Below are positions 46,534 to 55,070 of a stretch of 64,000 bases of DNA, piece by piece. The notes under the pieces were generated by a model, which saw nothing but the letters and a program-made list of their open reading frames with translations, made no database searches and had not been told where the DNA came from. Positions within the stretch are counted from its first letter, which is position 1. Each line of letters begins with the position of its first letter. Position numbers and translations under genes: made by a program. The DNA is from Actinomyces marseillensis (GTDB lineage Bacteria; Actinomycetota; Actinomycetes; Actinomycetales; Actinomycetaceae), in assembly GCF_900155605.1 (NCBI RefSeq), contig NZ_LT707420.1:1734635-1798634 (forward strand). Reading direction: 5' to 3'.

Positions 46534-48225
46534 CTACTGTTCGACAACAACCGGGACAATCATCGGACGACGGCGCAGGTGACGACCAACCCAGCGCCCA
46601 ATGACCCGGCGCATTGCCTGTTGCAGAATATGAGGATCGACATTTCCGCCAGCAGCCGCTTCTTCCAGGGCTGCCGTTACATCGGGAAGAATCTCATCGA
46701 ATACCGAGGAATCTTCGGCCATGCCGATCGCGCGAATCGTCGGCGATGCCAAAACCATTCCAGATTCACGCTCGACAACGGCGTACACGCTGACGAAGCC
46801 TTCCGATCCCAATGTACGTCGAGTCGCCAATTCGTCTTCGGAAATCTCCCCAATGGAAGAACCATCGACGTAGATGTACTCGCAGGGAACTGCACCGACC
46901 ACTCGGGCATGCCCATCGCACAGATCAACGACAACGCCATCTTCTGCAAGAACAACATTCTCGGGCTTCACACCAGTGAGAACAGCCAATTGGCCATTAG
47001 CAACAAGGTGGCGAATCTCCCCGTGAATAGGCATGACATTTGCAGGCTGAACGATGTTGTAGCAGTAGATCAATTCACCGGCAGCAGCGTGACCGGACAC
47101 GTGGACCTTCGCATTGGCCTGGTGAACGACCTTTGCACCCAAGCGAGTCAGGTCATTGATCACCCGATACACAGAATTTTCATTCCCGGGAATCAACGAA
47201 GAGGCAAAAATGACTGTATCCCCTGGATCTACACTGACAAACCGGTGTGATCCTTGAGAGATCCGTGAAAGCGCAGCCATCGGTTCACCCTGGGAACCGG
47301 TGGCCATAAATACGCGCTGGTTTGCAGGAAGAAGAGAAATTTCGTTGGAGTCCACGATCAAGCCATCAGGAATGGCAAGGTAGCCTTTTTCCTGAGCAAT
47401 ACGCATATTGCGTTCCATCGAGCGCCCAACAAGAGCAACGCGGCGCCCGTGACGAGCGGCTGCATTGAAGACCTGCTGAACGCGGTGAACGTGGGAAGCG
47501 AAAGATGCGACGACAATCTGCCCCGTGGCCTCGGCAAAAACCTGATCGAGAACAGGACCGATCTCACGCTCAGGGGTAACGAAGCCCGGAACTTCCGCGT
47601 TGGTCGAGTCCACCATGAACAGATCGACGCCTTCTTCACCGAAGCGGGCGAAAGAACGCAAGTCCGTGAGGCGATGGTCCAAGGGAAGCTGGTCCATCTT
47701 GAAATCGCCGGTGATCAGGACTTTTCCGGCGGGAGTGCGCACGAAGAGTGCAAGAGCGTCAGGAATCGAGTGCGTGACGGCGACGAATTCACAGTCGAAA
47801 GGACCGATCGCCTGACGATCCCCTTCGGCGACAACGCGCAGGTTATCGGCGCAGAGACGATGCTCGCGAAGCTTGGGTTCAACGAAAGCCAGAGTCAAAT
47901 CTGAACCGTAAATCGGAATATCTTCGCGCAACTTGAGCAGATAGGGAACCGCGCCAATGTGGTCTTCATGACCATGGGTGAGCACCATACCAACGATGTC
48001 GTCCAAACGATCTTCAAGCCAAGAGAAATCAGGCAAAATCAGATCGACACCAGGCTGGGATTCTTCCGGGAAAAGCACTCCACAATCAACGACGAGGAGT
48101 TTGCCGTCAAACTCCAACACGTTCATGTTTCGTCCGACTTCTCCCAAGCCGCCCAAGGGGACAATCCGGAGGCTTCCCTTTTCCAAGGGGGCAGGTTCGG
48201 GCAAGTTGTCGTACAGAGGCATCAT
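46534..48225 (-). CDS. rnj: ribonuclease J
   Basis: The 563-residue beta-CASP metallo-beta-lactamase is an endo- and 5' exoribonuclease for mRNA decay and rRNA maturation. The zinc motif is HGHEDH (84-89); the beta-CASP domain follows (DSTNAEVPGF, ASHVHRVQQV, GSQGEPMAALSR), then the HVSGHAAAGEL motif. No ribosome site is clear at ATG 48225 or 48222. Confidence 0.95.
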   Translation of the reverse strand: MMPLYDNLPEPAPLEKGSLRIVPLGGLGEVGRNMNVLEFDGKLLVVDCGVLFPEESQPGVDLILPDFSWLEDRLDDIVGMVLTHGHEDHIGAVPYLLKLREDIPIYGSDLTLAFVEPKLREHRLCADNLRVVAEGDRQAIGPFDCEFVAVTHSIPDALALFVRTPAGKVLITGDFKMDQLPLDHRLTDLRSFARFGEEGVDLFMVDSTNAEVPGFVTPEREIGPVLDQVFAEATGQIVVASFASHVHRVQQVFNAAARHGRRVALVGRSMERNMRIAQEKGYLAIPDGLIVDSNEISLLPANQRVFMATGSQGEPMAALSRISQGSHRFVSVDPGDTVIFASSLIPGNENSVYRVINDLTRLGAKVVHQANAKVHVSGHAAAGELIYCYNIVQPANVMPIHGEIRHLVANGQLAVLTGVKPENVVLAEDGVVVDLCDGHARVVGAVPCEYIYVDGSSIGEISEDELATRRTLGSEGFVSVYAVVERESGMVLASPTIRAIGMAEDSSVFDEILPDVTAALEEAAAGGNVDPHILQQAMRRVIGRWVGRHLRRRPMIVPVVVEQ

Positions 48226-48274
48226 GCAATAAGTGTGCCACGTCTAGACTTTCCCGGCCCACTCGGAACACAAG

Positions 48275-48832
48275 CTAGGAGCGAAGTGCCCACCACAAGT
48301 GCTCATCACGCTGGACCTGCAGCGTCTGATCCAACATGAACGAGCGCTTGAGTCCTGCCGGCAAAAAACCACTTCCTTGAAGGAAACGGAGCATCAGCGT
48401 ATCTTCGGGTGCCACCCACATTCGAAGGGAGGCGGGTTGGAGGGTATCTACAATCGCTGCAAGCAAACGCGATCCGTGGCCGCTTCGACGGAAGCTGCGA
48501 TGAACATAGAGCGTTGTCATTTCTACCCCAGCTGGGATTTCCTTTGTCTGCCCAAGTTCAAGAGACTGAAGCGGCGCAGAGATGGTCGAGATCAAACCAA
48601 CGGAGCTTTCCCCTTCGAGGGCAACGAAAGTGTGCCCTAAATCCGCGTTCTCGCCCTGCGTGGAAAGGGTACGTTCCCACAGCTCGCGAGTATTTCCCAG
48701 CACGTGGCCTCGAAGCGGATGGTCAACAGGAAGGGAACACGCGTTAAAGATCTCCGTGAAAGACTCTTGCGCAAGAGCAGCAATCGCGTTCACATCGCTC
48801 AGGCGCGCAGGACGAACACTTCGCTTCGTCAC
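48275..48832 (-). CDS. GNAT-family N-acetyltransferase
   Basis: The 185-residue protein has the GNAT acetyl-CoA site (TTLYVHRSFRRSGHGSRLLA) and the typical late strand (LRMWVAPEDTLMLRFLQGSG). The substrate is unknown. It starts with GTG 48832 and overlaps the M16 protease gene as GTGA. Confidence 0.88.
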   Translation of the reverse strand: MTKRSVRPARLSDVNAIAALAQESFTEIFNACSLPVDHPLRGHVLGNTRELWERTLSTQGENADLGHTFVALEGESSVGLISTISAPLQSLELGQTKEIPAGVEMTTLYVHRSFRRSGHGSRLLAAIVDTLQPASLRMWVAPEDTLMLRFLQGSGFLPAGLKRSFMLDQTLQVQRDEHLWWALRS

Positions 48833-50163
48833 TGACGCTCCCCCGGCAAGACTTCGGCGGTGAAGACACTTCGCCCAGCGAGTTCTTCCGCTAGCGCGCG
48901 AACCTCCTCAGCTTGAACTCTTTCAATACGAGCGAGAGCGGCATCAACCGTGAAATAACGACCATTGAGTTCGGAGCGTCCCAGTCGCGACATTCGCGAG
49001 AGGGTATCCTCCAAGCCCAGAGCCATTCCACCTCGAAGCTGCCCACGCACGCGAATGAGTTCTTCCTCGCTTGGACCGTAAATTGCGAGTTTCTCCAACT
49101 CTCCAAGCATGAGTTTTTCAACTTCAGTAATTCGTTCAGGTGAAGTCCCCGCATACATTCCCCATGCACCCGCGTTCGAATAGGCGGAATCAAATGCATA
49201 GGTCGAATAGGCAAGACCACGCTTCTCACGAATTTCTTGGAAGAGACGGGAAGACATTGAACCGCCCAAAATCGATAGTAAAACCGACATGACAGGACGA
49301 CGATCATCTCCAGCACGCATGGATGGCCCGCCGACGATGACGTGTGCCTGTTCAATATGACGGTAACGAGTCACGCGTTCGGGCTGATATTCATTGCTTT
49401 CAGTCATCTGCGTTGAACGTCGTGGCCTGGGGCTTTGAGCCCGTGAAAGCTCTTCAGACCAAGCACCGCTCAGAGAGTGGCAAACCTTCTCGACAATTTC
49501 GTCGTGATTGACGTCCCCCGCTGCTGCAATGATCAGCGAGGAAGGAGCGTAAATACGCTGGTAGTAGTCCCAGACATCATCCCGTCTAACGCTCCTCATG
49601 GTCTCTTGGCTTCCCCCCACGGGTCGCCCCAGTGAGTTATCACCAAAAACTGCAAGCTGGTATGCCTCGTGAACAACCTCGGGAGGGTTGTCCTCTGACA
49701 TCGCGAGTTCATCCAAAATGACGCCGCGTTCGGTTTCAAATTCATCGGGGTCAATGAGCGATCCTGAGATCATGTCACCGAGGACATCAATGGCCATCGC
49801 CGTGTCATCACTGAGGACTCGAGCCCAGTAGTTTGTATGTTCTTTTCCGGTTTCAGCGTTCGACTCACCCCCGACAGCATCGAATGCCTGCGCGATATCA
49901 AAAGCACTGCGCCGAGCGGTGCCTTTAAAGAGGAGATGTTCAAGAAAGTGCGTCGAACCTGCACTGTCCTGGTCTTCATCGCGCGAACCCGCGCCCACCC
50001 ACCAACTCAGTGCTAGAGAACGAGTCGCCGGGATCTTTTGAGTGATAATGCGAAGTCCGTTGTCGAGGACGCTTCGAGTCACCGTCGATCCCGAATCCTC
50101 CCACTGTTGCCCGCCGTCGCCGGTTGATTCCAGCGGGAGCACCCGGAATTCGTCGTTGGTCAT
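48829..50163 (-). CDS. M16-family zinc protease
   Basis: The 444-residue protein has the inverted zinc motif HFLEH (residues 72-76) and downstream Glu-rich helix (ESNAETGKEHTNYWARV). The second, inactive half-domain follows (IREKRGLAYSTYAFDSAY). Bacterial members such as PqqL/YmxG-type peptidases trim small peptides. It overlaps its neighbours on both sides, in a three-gene unit with the membrane protein and the acetyltransferase. Confidence 0.93.
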   Translation of the reverse strand: MTNDEFRVLPLESTGDGGQQWEDSGSTVTRSVLDNGLRIITQKIPATRSLALSWWVGAGSRDEDQDSAGSTHFLEHLLFKGTARRSAFDIAQAFDAVGGESNAETGKEHTNYWARVLSDDTAMAIDVLGDMISGSLIDPDEFETERGVILDELAMSEDNPPEVVHEAYQLAVFGDNSLGRPVGGSQETMRSVRRDDVWDYYQRIYAPSSLIIAAAGDVNHDEIVEKVCHSLSGAWSEELSRAQSPRPRRSTQMTESNEYQPERVTRYRHIEQAHVIVGGPSMRAGDDRRPVMSVLLSILGGSMSSRLFQEIREKRGLAYSTYAFDSAYSNAGAWGMYAGTSPERITEVEKLMLGELEKLAIYGPSEEELIRVRGQLRGGMALGLEDTLSRMSRLGRSELNGRYFTVDAALARIERVQAEEVRALAEELAGRSVFTAEVLPGERQ

Positions 50164-50771
50164 AAACGTTCCTTTTTCTCTTCTGACGAGGCCTCTTCTG
50201 CGTTTGCGCGAGGGGCCGGCTGTGGCTTCGAGCTAGCTGAGGGGACAGGAGGGACAGCGGAAGCGGAGGGGCGCGCGGTTGGGGCCGAGGCCTCGGCAGG
50301 GGAAGGCTTCGCGGTAGAAGATGCCCTCTTCAACGCGGCCTGGTTCAAGGCGTGCGCGTCTTCAGCGGTTCGCGGGATTCCTCCGGTAAGACCAACGATC
50401 AAAAGAACCAGGGAGACGATCGCTTGTATCGCGAAATAGCACGCCATCCAGCGCAGTCCGACTTCCATTCCTTGGAAGGAAGAAACCATTGCGCTCAGGT
50501 AGCAAAATCCTCCCGCCACAGCGCTCAGGAAGAGTGCCCACGCGTAGAAACGACGCGCGGAAGTCTTGGTGATCATGCGAGCGAGTGCTGCGATCATGCA
50601 CGTTGCAAGCGCGGGTACGGCAACAATGATGAGTGCGCTCAAGGATACTGAAGCGATCTTTCCTGGTTCTGAACGATCAAAACCCGAGAAAGTACCGACG
50701 ATGAGCCACGCAAGTACGTCGAAGATCATCAGTACTCCGCAAACAATCGTGTCCGTCAGGCGCCGCAGCAT
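50160..50771 (-). CDS. membrane protein with Ala/Pro/Ser-rich cytoplasmic tail
   Basis: The 203-residue protein has four hydrophobic helices (about residues 9-28, 40-64, 73-95 and 104-128), then a low-complexity Ala/Pro/Ser/Lys tail ending in Glu/Lys. I do not recognise the family. AGGAGG precedes ATG 50771. It overlaps the M16 gene as ATGA, so the two are likely linked. Confidence 0.75.
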   Translation of the reverse strand: MLRRLTDTIVCGVLMIFDVLAWLIVGTFSGFDRSEPGKIASVSLSALIIVAVPALATCMIAALARMITKTSARRFYAWALFLSAVAGGFCYLSAMVSSFQGMEVGLRWMACYFAIQAIVSLVLLIVGLTGGIPRTAEDAHALNQAALKRASSTAKPSPAEASAPTARPSASAVPPVPSASSKPQPAPRANAEEASSEEKKERL

Positions 50772-50807
50772 TTCTCCTCCTTCTGTCGCCTGATGACCAG
50801 CTTAATA

Positions 50808-50819
50808 TGCACGCGTGCA
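50808..50819. promoter_or_regulatory. perfect palindrome, candidate LacI-type operator
   Basis: TGCACGCGTGCA is a 12-bp perfect palindrome with a central CG, the usual shape of LacI-family operators. It lies between two divergent genes, 119 bp before the LacI-type regulator and 37 bp before the membrane-protein gene, and could control either or both. Confidence 0.55.
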
Positions 50820-50938
50820 AGGTGCAGTCTCCCTATGCACAGGGAATTGCCCCATCGGCGTGTTTCCACAAGTTATTGGCTCTGCACCCGGCAGGCGTGC
50901 GATTACGGCACAGTATTGGCCAAAGAAAGGTGGCTCTC

Positions 50939-51649
50939 ATGGACAAAACACCAACAATGTCCGACGTTGCTCTTCTTGCTGGAGTATCGGTGGGAACCGT
51001 CTCGCATGTTCTGCGCGGAAGCGTTCACGTCAGCGACGCGCTCACCCAGCGCGTTCACGAGGCAGCAGAAACTTTGGGATACAGCGTTGATCCATCCGCC
51101 CAAGCACTGCGCATGGGCTATCAAAACATCGTTGGTGTCGGGCTTTTAGGCGCACGCAAAGAAGTGGAACAGGCCGCCTGCACTTTCCTTCTTCCTTTTG
51201 CCCGGGAACTCCGACGATACGGCATGGAAGCACTGGTCCTCTCCCCCACTCATTCTCCCGTCAAAGACTTGTGCTTGGAAGACTTCACAGAGCTTGTCAT
51301 GCGCGCGAAACGATCGCACTTGCATTCGCTCCTCATATGTCTCGACACTGAATTTTCCTCGTGTCCATCTATCAACGCTGAAGCACACGTGGCGGGGACG
51401 GATAAGCAGCGATTCATTCCGATAGGTCAAAGCATCTCAGGTACTCGGGCTCTTCCCATATTCGAGGTTCATCTAAATGCTCATGGCATCCAAGGACCCC
51501 GTGGAGAGAAAAGGTCTGCATCACTTGAATGGCGCCCACTACGCGTAGGCAGTGATTCTGCAGAGGGCCATTCCCTCACCCGCGGGAATATCGCCGATTG
51601 TATTGCGGCAATTATGGATTCAAGGGACACAACAAGAGTGGTGGGTTGA
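50939..51649 (+). CDS. LacI-family regulator, shortened
   Basis: The 236-residue protein has a full LacI helix-turn-helix (TMSDVALLAGVSVGTVSHVL) and hinge (PSAQALRMGYQNIVGVGLLG), then about 170 residues of effector-domain-like sequence. Normal members are about 330-350 residues. The later part (NAEAHVAGTDKQRF onward) is weakly alignable by eye and the usual C-terminal subdomain (A-I-F-x-x-N-D and G-F-D-D) is missing. The stop lies inside a terminator stem. It may be a repressor without ligand control, or a decayed gene. ATG 50939 follows AAAGG. Confidence 0.7.
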   Translation: MDKTPTMSDVALLAGVSVGTVSHVLRGSVHVSDALTQRVHEAAETLGYSVDPSAQALRMGYQNIVGVGLLGARKEVEQAACTFLLPFARELRRYGMEALVLSPTHSPVKDLCLEDFTELVMRAKRSHLHSLLICLDTEFSSCPSINAEAHVAGTDKQRFIPIGQSISGTRALPIFEVHLNAHGIQGPRGEKRSASLEWRPLRVGSDSAEGHSLTRGNIADCIAAIMDSRDTTRVVG

Positions 51650-51673
51650 AAGCAGACGCTTTCAACCCACCAC
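51638..51673. terminator. strong bidirectional terminator hairpin
   Basis: GTGGTGGGTTGAAAGC and GCTTTCAACCCACCAC form a perfect 16-bp stem with loop AGAC. The last codons of the LacI-type gene are part of the left arm. It separates two convergent genes (the regulator and fixX). Confidence 0.8.
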
Positions 51674-51690
51674 TTCAAACGGAGAAGCCC

Positions 51691-51987
51691 TTAGCCTTCT
51701 CGGAACATGATCCCGAAACCGCTCCTGGGATAGTGCCACTTCAAGACACCTTTAGGGGCAATGGCCAAGCAGGTACCGCATTCTAAACATGCGGCATATT
51801 CCACTCCAACGGTCCCGTCCTCTTCTACCGAGTAGACATGTGCTGGGCAGATTCGCTCCAAGAGCTTGCCAGCGCCGGTGGCACGAGCCCGCTCCTGGTC
51901 GACCTCGATATGAGATTCTTCCTCGTCAAGGTTGTAAGTGTTACGCGAAAGACGCGCGGGAACACTCTCAATTTTCAATGTGCTCAT
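51691..51987 (-). CDS. fixX: FixX ferredoxin-like protein
   Basis: The 98-residue iron-sulfur protein of the FixABCX electron-transfer complex. It resembles E. coli FixX (NLDEEESHIEV near the start; ending FGIMFREG). Four cysteines are present: one in ICPAHV and three in CLECGTC. The second Cys of CPxxC and the one after GTC, seen in bifurcating FixX of diazotrophs, are missing, so one [4Fe-4S] cluster is predicted. AGGAGG precedes ATG 51987. It lies 13 bp after fixC. Confidence 0.9.
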   Translation of the reverse strand: MSTLKIESVPARLSRNTYNLDEEESHIEVDQERARATGAGKLLERICPAHVYSVEEDGTVGVEYAACLECGTCLAIAPKGVLKWHYPRSGFGIMFREG

Positions 51988-52000
51988 TGTTCCTCCTGCC

Positions 52001-53305
52001 TCACAGTGCCTTGATACCGGCCAAGCCGTCACTGATGAGATCACGCAAACGCAAGCCAGAAGCCTTGAACGCATCCATCGCGACCTTCATGATGTGGCGA
52101 CGCGGGCGAAGATCATGGTTGAAGACTCCGTAGAAAACCTCTGCAGCAAGGCGTCCATAGTCCTTGTACATACGAGGACGCTCAAGGAAAGCAGGGGCCT
52201 TCGCGTAGGTCTGCATGTCCTGCCCGACGAAGGAAGATTTCAACTCGCTGAGGTAGCGATCCATCGCTGCCTGAGAGAAATCGCCGGATTCAAGGGCAGC
52301 ATGAACCGCCGTTGAAGCCGCTAGCGCAGAACCCGCAGCAAGATCCATCCCTCGAATGGTCAAACCAGTGTTAAGAGTGAATCCAGCTGCATCGCCAATA
52401 ATCACCAACCCCGGACGGGTGAGATCGTGGGTCACCATCTGAGGCCCATCTTCAATGGTCAGGTGGCACCCGTACTCAAGCAATTCGCCGTCTTCAAGAA
52501 GAGGAGCAATTGCCGGATGAGTGAGCAGGTGATCATGGACATCCGAAGAAGACAAGCCCGATGCTTCCAAATCATCAAGACGCATGACAACACCGATAGA
52601 GACGGAATCTTTATTGGTGTACATGAAAGCTCCACCTGCAACGCCCTGCGTCGCATCCCCAACCATGGCGTAGGCTGCACCGCAGTTATCACGCACATTG
52701 AAGCGATCTTCAAGGACCTTCTCGGGAAGAGCGATCACAGACTTTACACCCACTGCAAGGTGTTTCTTCGGCTCTTTAGCGCGGATCCCCGCCTGCTGGG
52801 CAATGAAAGAGTTCACCCCATCTGCGGCAACCACAACGTGGGAGCGCAGCTCATCTTCTCCAGCACGAACACCAACAACCTGTCCGTTTTCGATGATGAG
52901 GGAGTCAACCTTCACACCCGGCATCACGGTGACACCGGCTTCCTCACACTTCTCGCTCAGCCACAAATCAAGCTTTGCACGCAACACTGTGACTGCATTG
53001 GCGGGCTCAGCAAGACGCTGATCCCAGTAGTCAATGTTGACCGCTGACTTTTCATTGAGCAGGCTGACGATGTTACGCGTGATTCGACGTTCTACAGGAG
53101 CTTCATTTACAAAGTCCGGGAAGACCTGTTCCATTACTCGGCAGTAGAAAACACCACCCGAGAGATTCTTGGAACCGGGTTCCATCGCACGCTCAATGAG
53201 AAGGACCTCGTGTCCTTGTCCGGCAAGAGTGTAGGCGGCAACACAACCGGCTACACCTCCACCGATGACGATGACCTCGAAATCAACCTCTACTTCTTCA
53301 GACAT
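52001..53305 (-). CDS. fixC: FixC flavoprotein (ETF:quinone oxidoreductase-like)
   Basis: The 434-residue flavoprotein has the FAD motif VIVIGGGVAGCVAAYTLAGQ and the motif GSKNLSGGVFYCRVMEQVFP, typical of FixC and ETF-QO. APVERRITRNIVSLLNEKSA closely matches the equivalent E. coli FixC stretch. A second FAD contact is VIIGDAAGFTLN. FixC passes electrons from FixAB to FixX and a quinone or other acceptor. GAGGAAG precedes ATG 53305. Confidence 0.93.
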   Translation of the reverse strand: MSEEVEVDFEVIVIGGGVAGCVAAYTLAGQGHEVLLIERAMEPGSKNLSGGVFYCRVMEQVFPDFVNEAPVERRITRNIVSLLNEKSAVNIDYWDQRLAEPANAVTVLRAKLDLWLSEKCEEAGVTVMPGVKVDSLIIENGQVVGVRAGEDELRSHVVVAADGVNSFIAQQAGIRAKEPKKHLAVGVKSVIALPEKVLEDRFNVRDNCGAAYAMVGDATQGVAGGAFMYTNKDSVSIGVVMRLDDLEASGLSSSDVHDHLLTHPAIAPLLEDGELLEYGCHLTIEDGPQMVTHDLTRPGLVIIGDAAGFTLNTGLTIRGMDLAAGSALAASTAVHAALESGDFSQAAMDRYLSELKSSFVGQDMQTYAKAPAFLERPRMYKDYGRLAAEVFYGVFNHDLRPRRHIMKVAMDAFKASGLRLRDLISDGLAGIKAL

Positions 53306-53313
53306 ACTCTTCC

Positions 53314-54186
53314 TCAGGAAAGTGCTGCGGTGATCGCAGGCAGAACATCATAGAGGTCGCCCACGATTCCGTAGTCAGCAACCTCAAAGATCGGGGCATT
53401 GGCATCACTATTGACGGCAACAATGACCTTCGATTCGGACATGCCCGAGGTGTGCTGAACCTGACCGGAGATACCAGCAGCAAGGTAAAGATCCGGAGCA
53501 ACGTGCATGCCGGAAACACCAACATAGCGATCCTTGGACAGCCACGCGGTTCCTTCAGCAAGAGGACGGGAGCAAGCAAGCTCGGCGCCCAGTGCTGCGG
53601 CTAGGTTGCGGGCGATCTGCAGATCTTCCTCGGCCTTGAAGCCACGACCGGCTGCGACGATACGACGCGCGGCAGCAAGGTTGGCGGGGCCCGAACCAGC
53701 GGGCTCCACAGCGCTCACGCTTGCCCCGTAGTGTTCTTCCGAACCGGCCTCGGGCGCAACTTCTCCACCCTCGACGGGGGCTCCACCTTCGAGGACGACA
53801 ACAGCACCACCGGGGAAGGAAATGCTTTCCTGCGTCAGACCACCAAAGCGCGACACCTCGGCTTCGCCAGCGGAAACGCGCAGCGCACCGTTGATGAGGG
53901 GAAGGCCAAGGCGAGCGGCGACAGCACCGGCAAGGACGCGCTCAACGGGACGGTTCGCGGCGAAGATGATATCTGCGCCAGCGGCTTCCAACACAGTGTT
54001 CACCGCGGGGGCAAAAGCCTCAAGAGGCGCATTGCTTCCACGACCGATGGTCACAACGCGGTCAACACCAGCGATGCCGGTGGCCTCATCGCCAAGAGCG
54101 ATGACGGTAACGGGACCGATTGCGCGTGCGGCCTCGACGAGGGACGCAATCTGATTCGATGTCGTAATGATCCATGCGTTAGTCAT
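53314..54186 (-). CDS. fixB: FixB / electron-transfer flavoprotein alpha subunit
   Basis: The 290-residue protein has an N-terminal ETF fold and a C-terminal FAD-binding domain: RRIVAAGRGFKAEEDLQIAR, GVSGMHVAPDLYLAAGISGQ and VAVNSDANAPIFEVADYGIVG. It pairs with FixA to carry electrons to or from the acyl-CoA dehydrogenase. AAAGGA precedes ATG 54186. The internal Ala/Gly/Glu-rich linker (about residues 128-150) may be a short insertion. Confidence 0.93.
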   Translation of the reverse strand: MTNAWIITTSNQIASLVEAARAIGPVTVIALGDEATGIAGVDRVVTIGRGSNAPLEAFAPAVNTVLEAAGADIIFAANRPVERVLAGAVAARLGLPLINGALRVSAGEAEVSRFGGLTQESISFPGGAVVVLEGGAPVEGGEVAPEAGSEEHYGASVSAVEPAGSGPANLAAARRIVAAGRGFKAEEDLQIARNLAAALGAELACSRPLAEGTAWLSKDRYVGVSGMHVAPDLYLAAGISGQVQHTSGMSESKVIVAVNSDANAPIFEVADYGIVGDLYDVLPAITAALS

Positions 54187-54201
54187 TGTCCAAGTCCTTT
54201 C

Positions 54202-54963
54202 TCAGAGCACACCAGCGCTACGAAGCGCCTCAACCAGCTTCACAGCGGCGTCGTCACCACTGAGAATTTCCTTCTTACGTTCCTGAGCAACCGGGCGCAG
54301 ACGGCCGGTAACCTCAACGGAAATCGGCTTGACACCCAGATCAGCAAGAGCAACGGTGTCCATCGGCTTCTTTCCAGCCTGCAGAACATCCTTCATGCCG
54401 GGAACCTTGACGGTCGCAGCATCTGTCGTCACGGCAACGACGACGGGGCCATCGACATTAATCGTTCGAGTTCCAGAGGCGGTAGCCTGCGTGATGGTCC
54501 ACCCATCTCCGTTGGCCTCGACCGCGGAAACCTCCTGGAAGCAGGGCCATCCCAGGTAACCGGCGACCAGAGCAGACATCATCTTGGCGGACTCGTCAAT
54601 CGAAGAATCACCCGTCAAGAGGATATTCGCGCCTTCGACCTTGTGAACCAGATTGGCAAGCGCTCCTGCAACTGCAGTGGCGTTCAGATCACGAACGGCA
54701 TCATCGGCGACGACCAACGCACGGTCGAATCCGCGCGAAAGAGCAGCCTTTTTTGCCATTGAGGAGGACACCTGTGCGTCTCCTACGGAAATGCCAACGA
54801 GCTCTTCGCCCTTAGCATCTGCGACAGCGCGTGCCACCTGAATGGCAACCGGGTCGTATTCACTCACCGTGGCCTTCGCACGCGACCAGTCAACGACACC
54901 ATCAGAACCCACGGTTGTATCCTGCGGGTTCGCAGCGTACTTATACGCGACAACGATACTCAT
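54202..54963 (-). CDS. fixA: FixA / electron-transfer flavoprotein beta subunit
   Basis: The 253-residue protein is close to E. coli FixA in length. It has the ETF-beta pattern SEYDPVAIQVARAVADAKGE and a TGDSSIDESAKMMSALVAGYLG segment. It forms the head of a fixABCX operon and is divergent from the TetR gene. GAAGGA precedes ATG 54963, so I trim the longer frame. Confidence 0.93.
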   Translation of the reverse strand: MSIVVAYKYAANPQDTTVGSDGVVDWSRAKATVSEYDPVAIQVARAVADAKGEELVGISVGDAQVSSSMAKKAALSRGFDRALVVADDAVRDLNATAVAGALANLVHKVEGANILLTGDSSIDESAKMMSALVAGYLGWPCFQEVSAVEANGDGWTITQATASGTRTINVDGPVVVAVTTDAATVKVPGMKDVLQAGKKPMDTVALADLGVKPISVEVTGRLRPVAQERKKEILSGDDAAVKLVEALRSAGVL

Positions 54964-55070
54964 CGTGTCCTTCTCTCTTGAGTGTTGTTTTCGGATAGAT
55001 ACAGGGAAGACTCCCCAATTTTCCTCAGCTCCCGAAAAGCGCACGCATTAACCCGCAAGGTGCGAGTAAT
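54964..55070. promoter_or_regulatory. fixA-tetR divergent control region
   Basis: These 107 bp separate the divergent fixA and tetR genes, so both promoters must lie here. A spaced inverted repeat TTTTCGG (near 54988) / CCGAAAA (near 55033) and a CGCAC...GTGCG pair (near 55040-55065) are visible, but neither is a compact TetR operator. No firm promoter call. Confidence 0.5.

Noticed and set aside
53731..54762. 343-codon plus-strand frame across fixB and fixA
   Set aside because: Both genes below it have clear ETF motifs and ribosome sites; the antisense reading is low-complexity.
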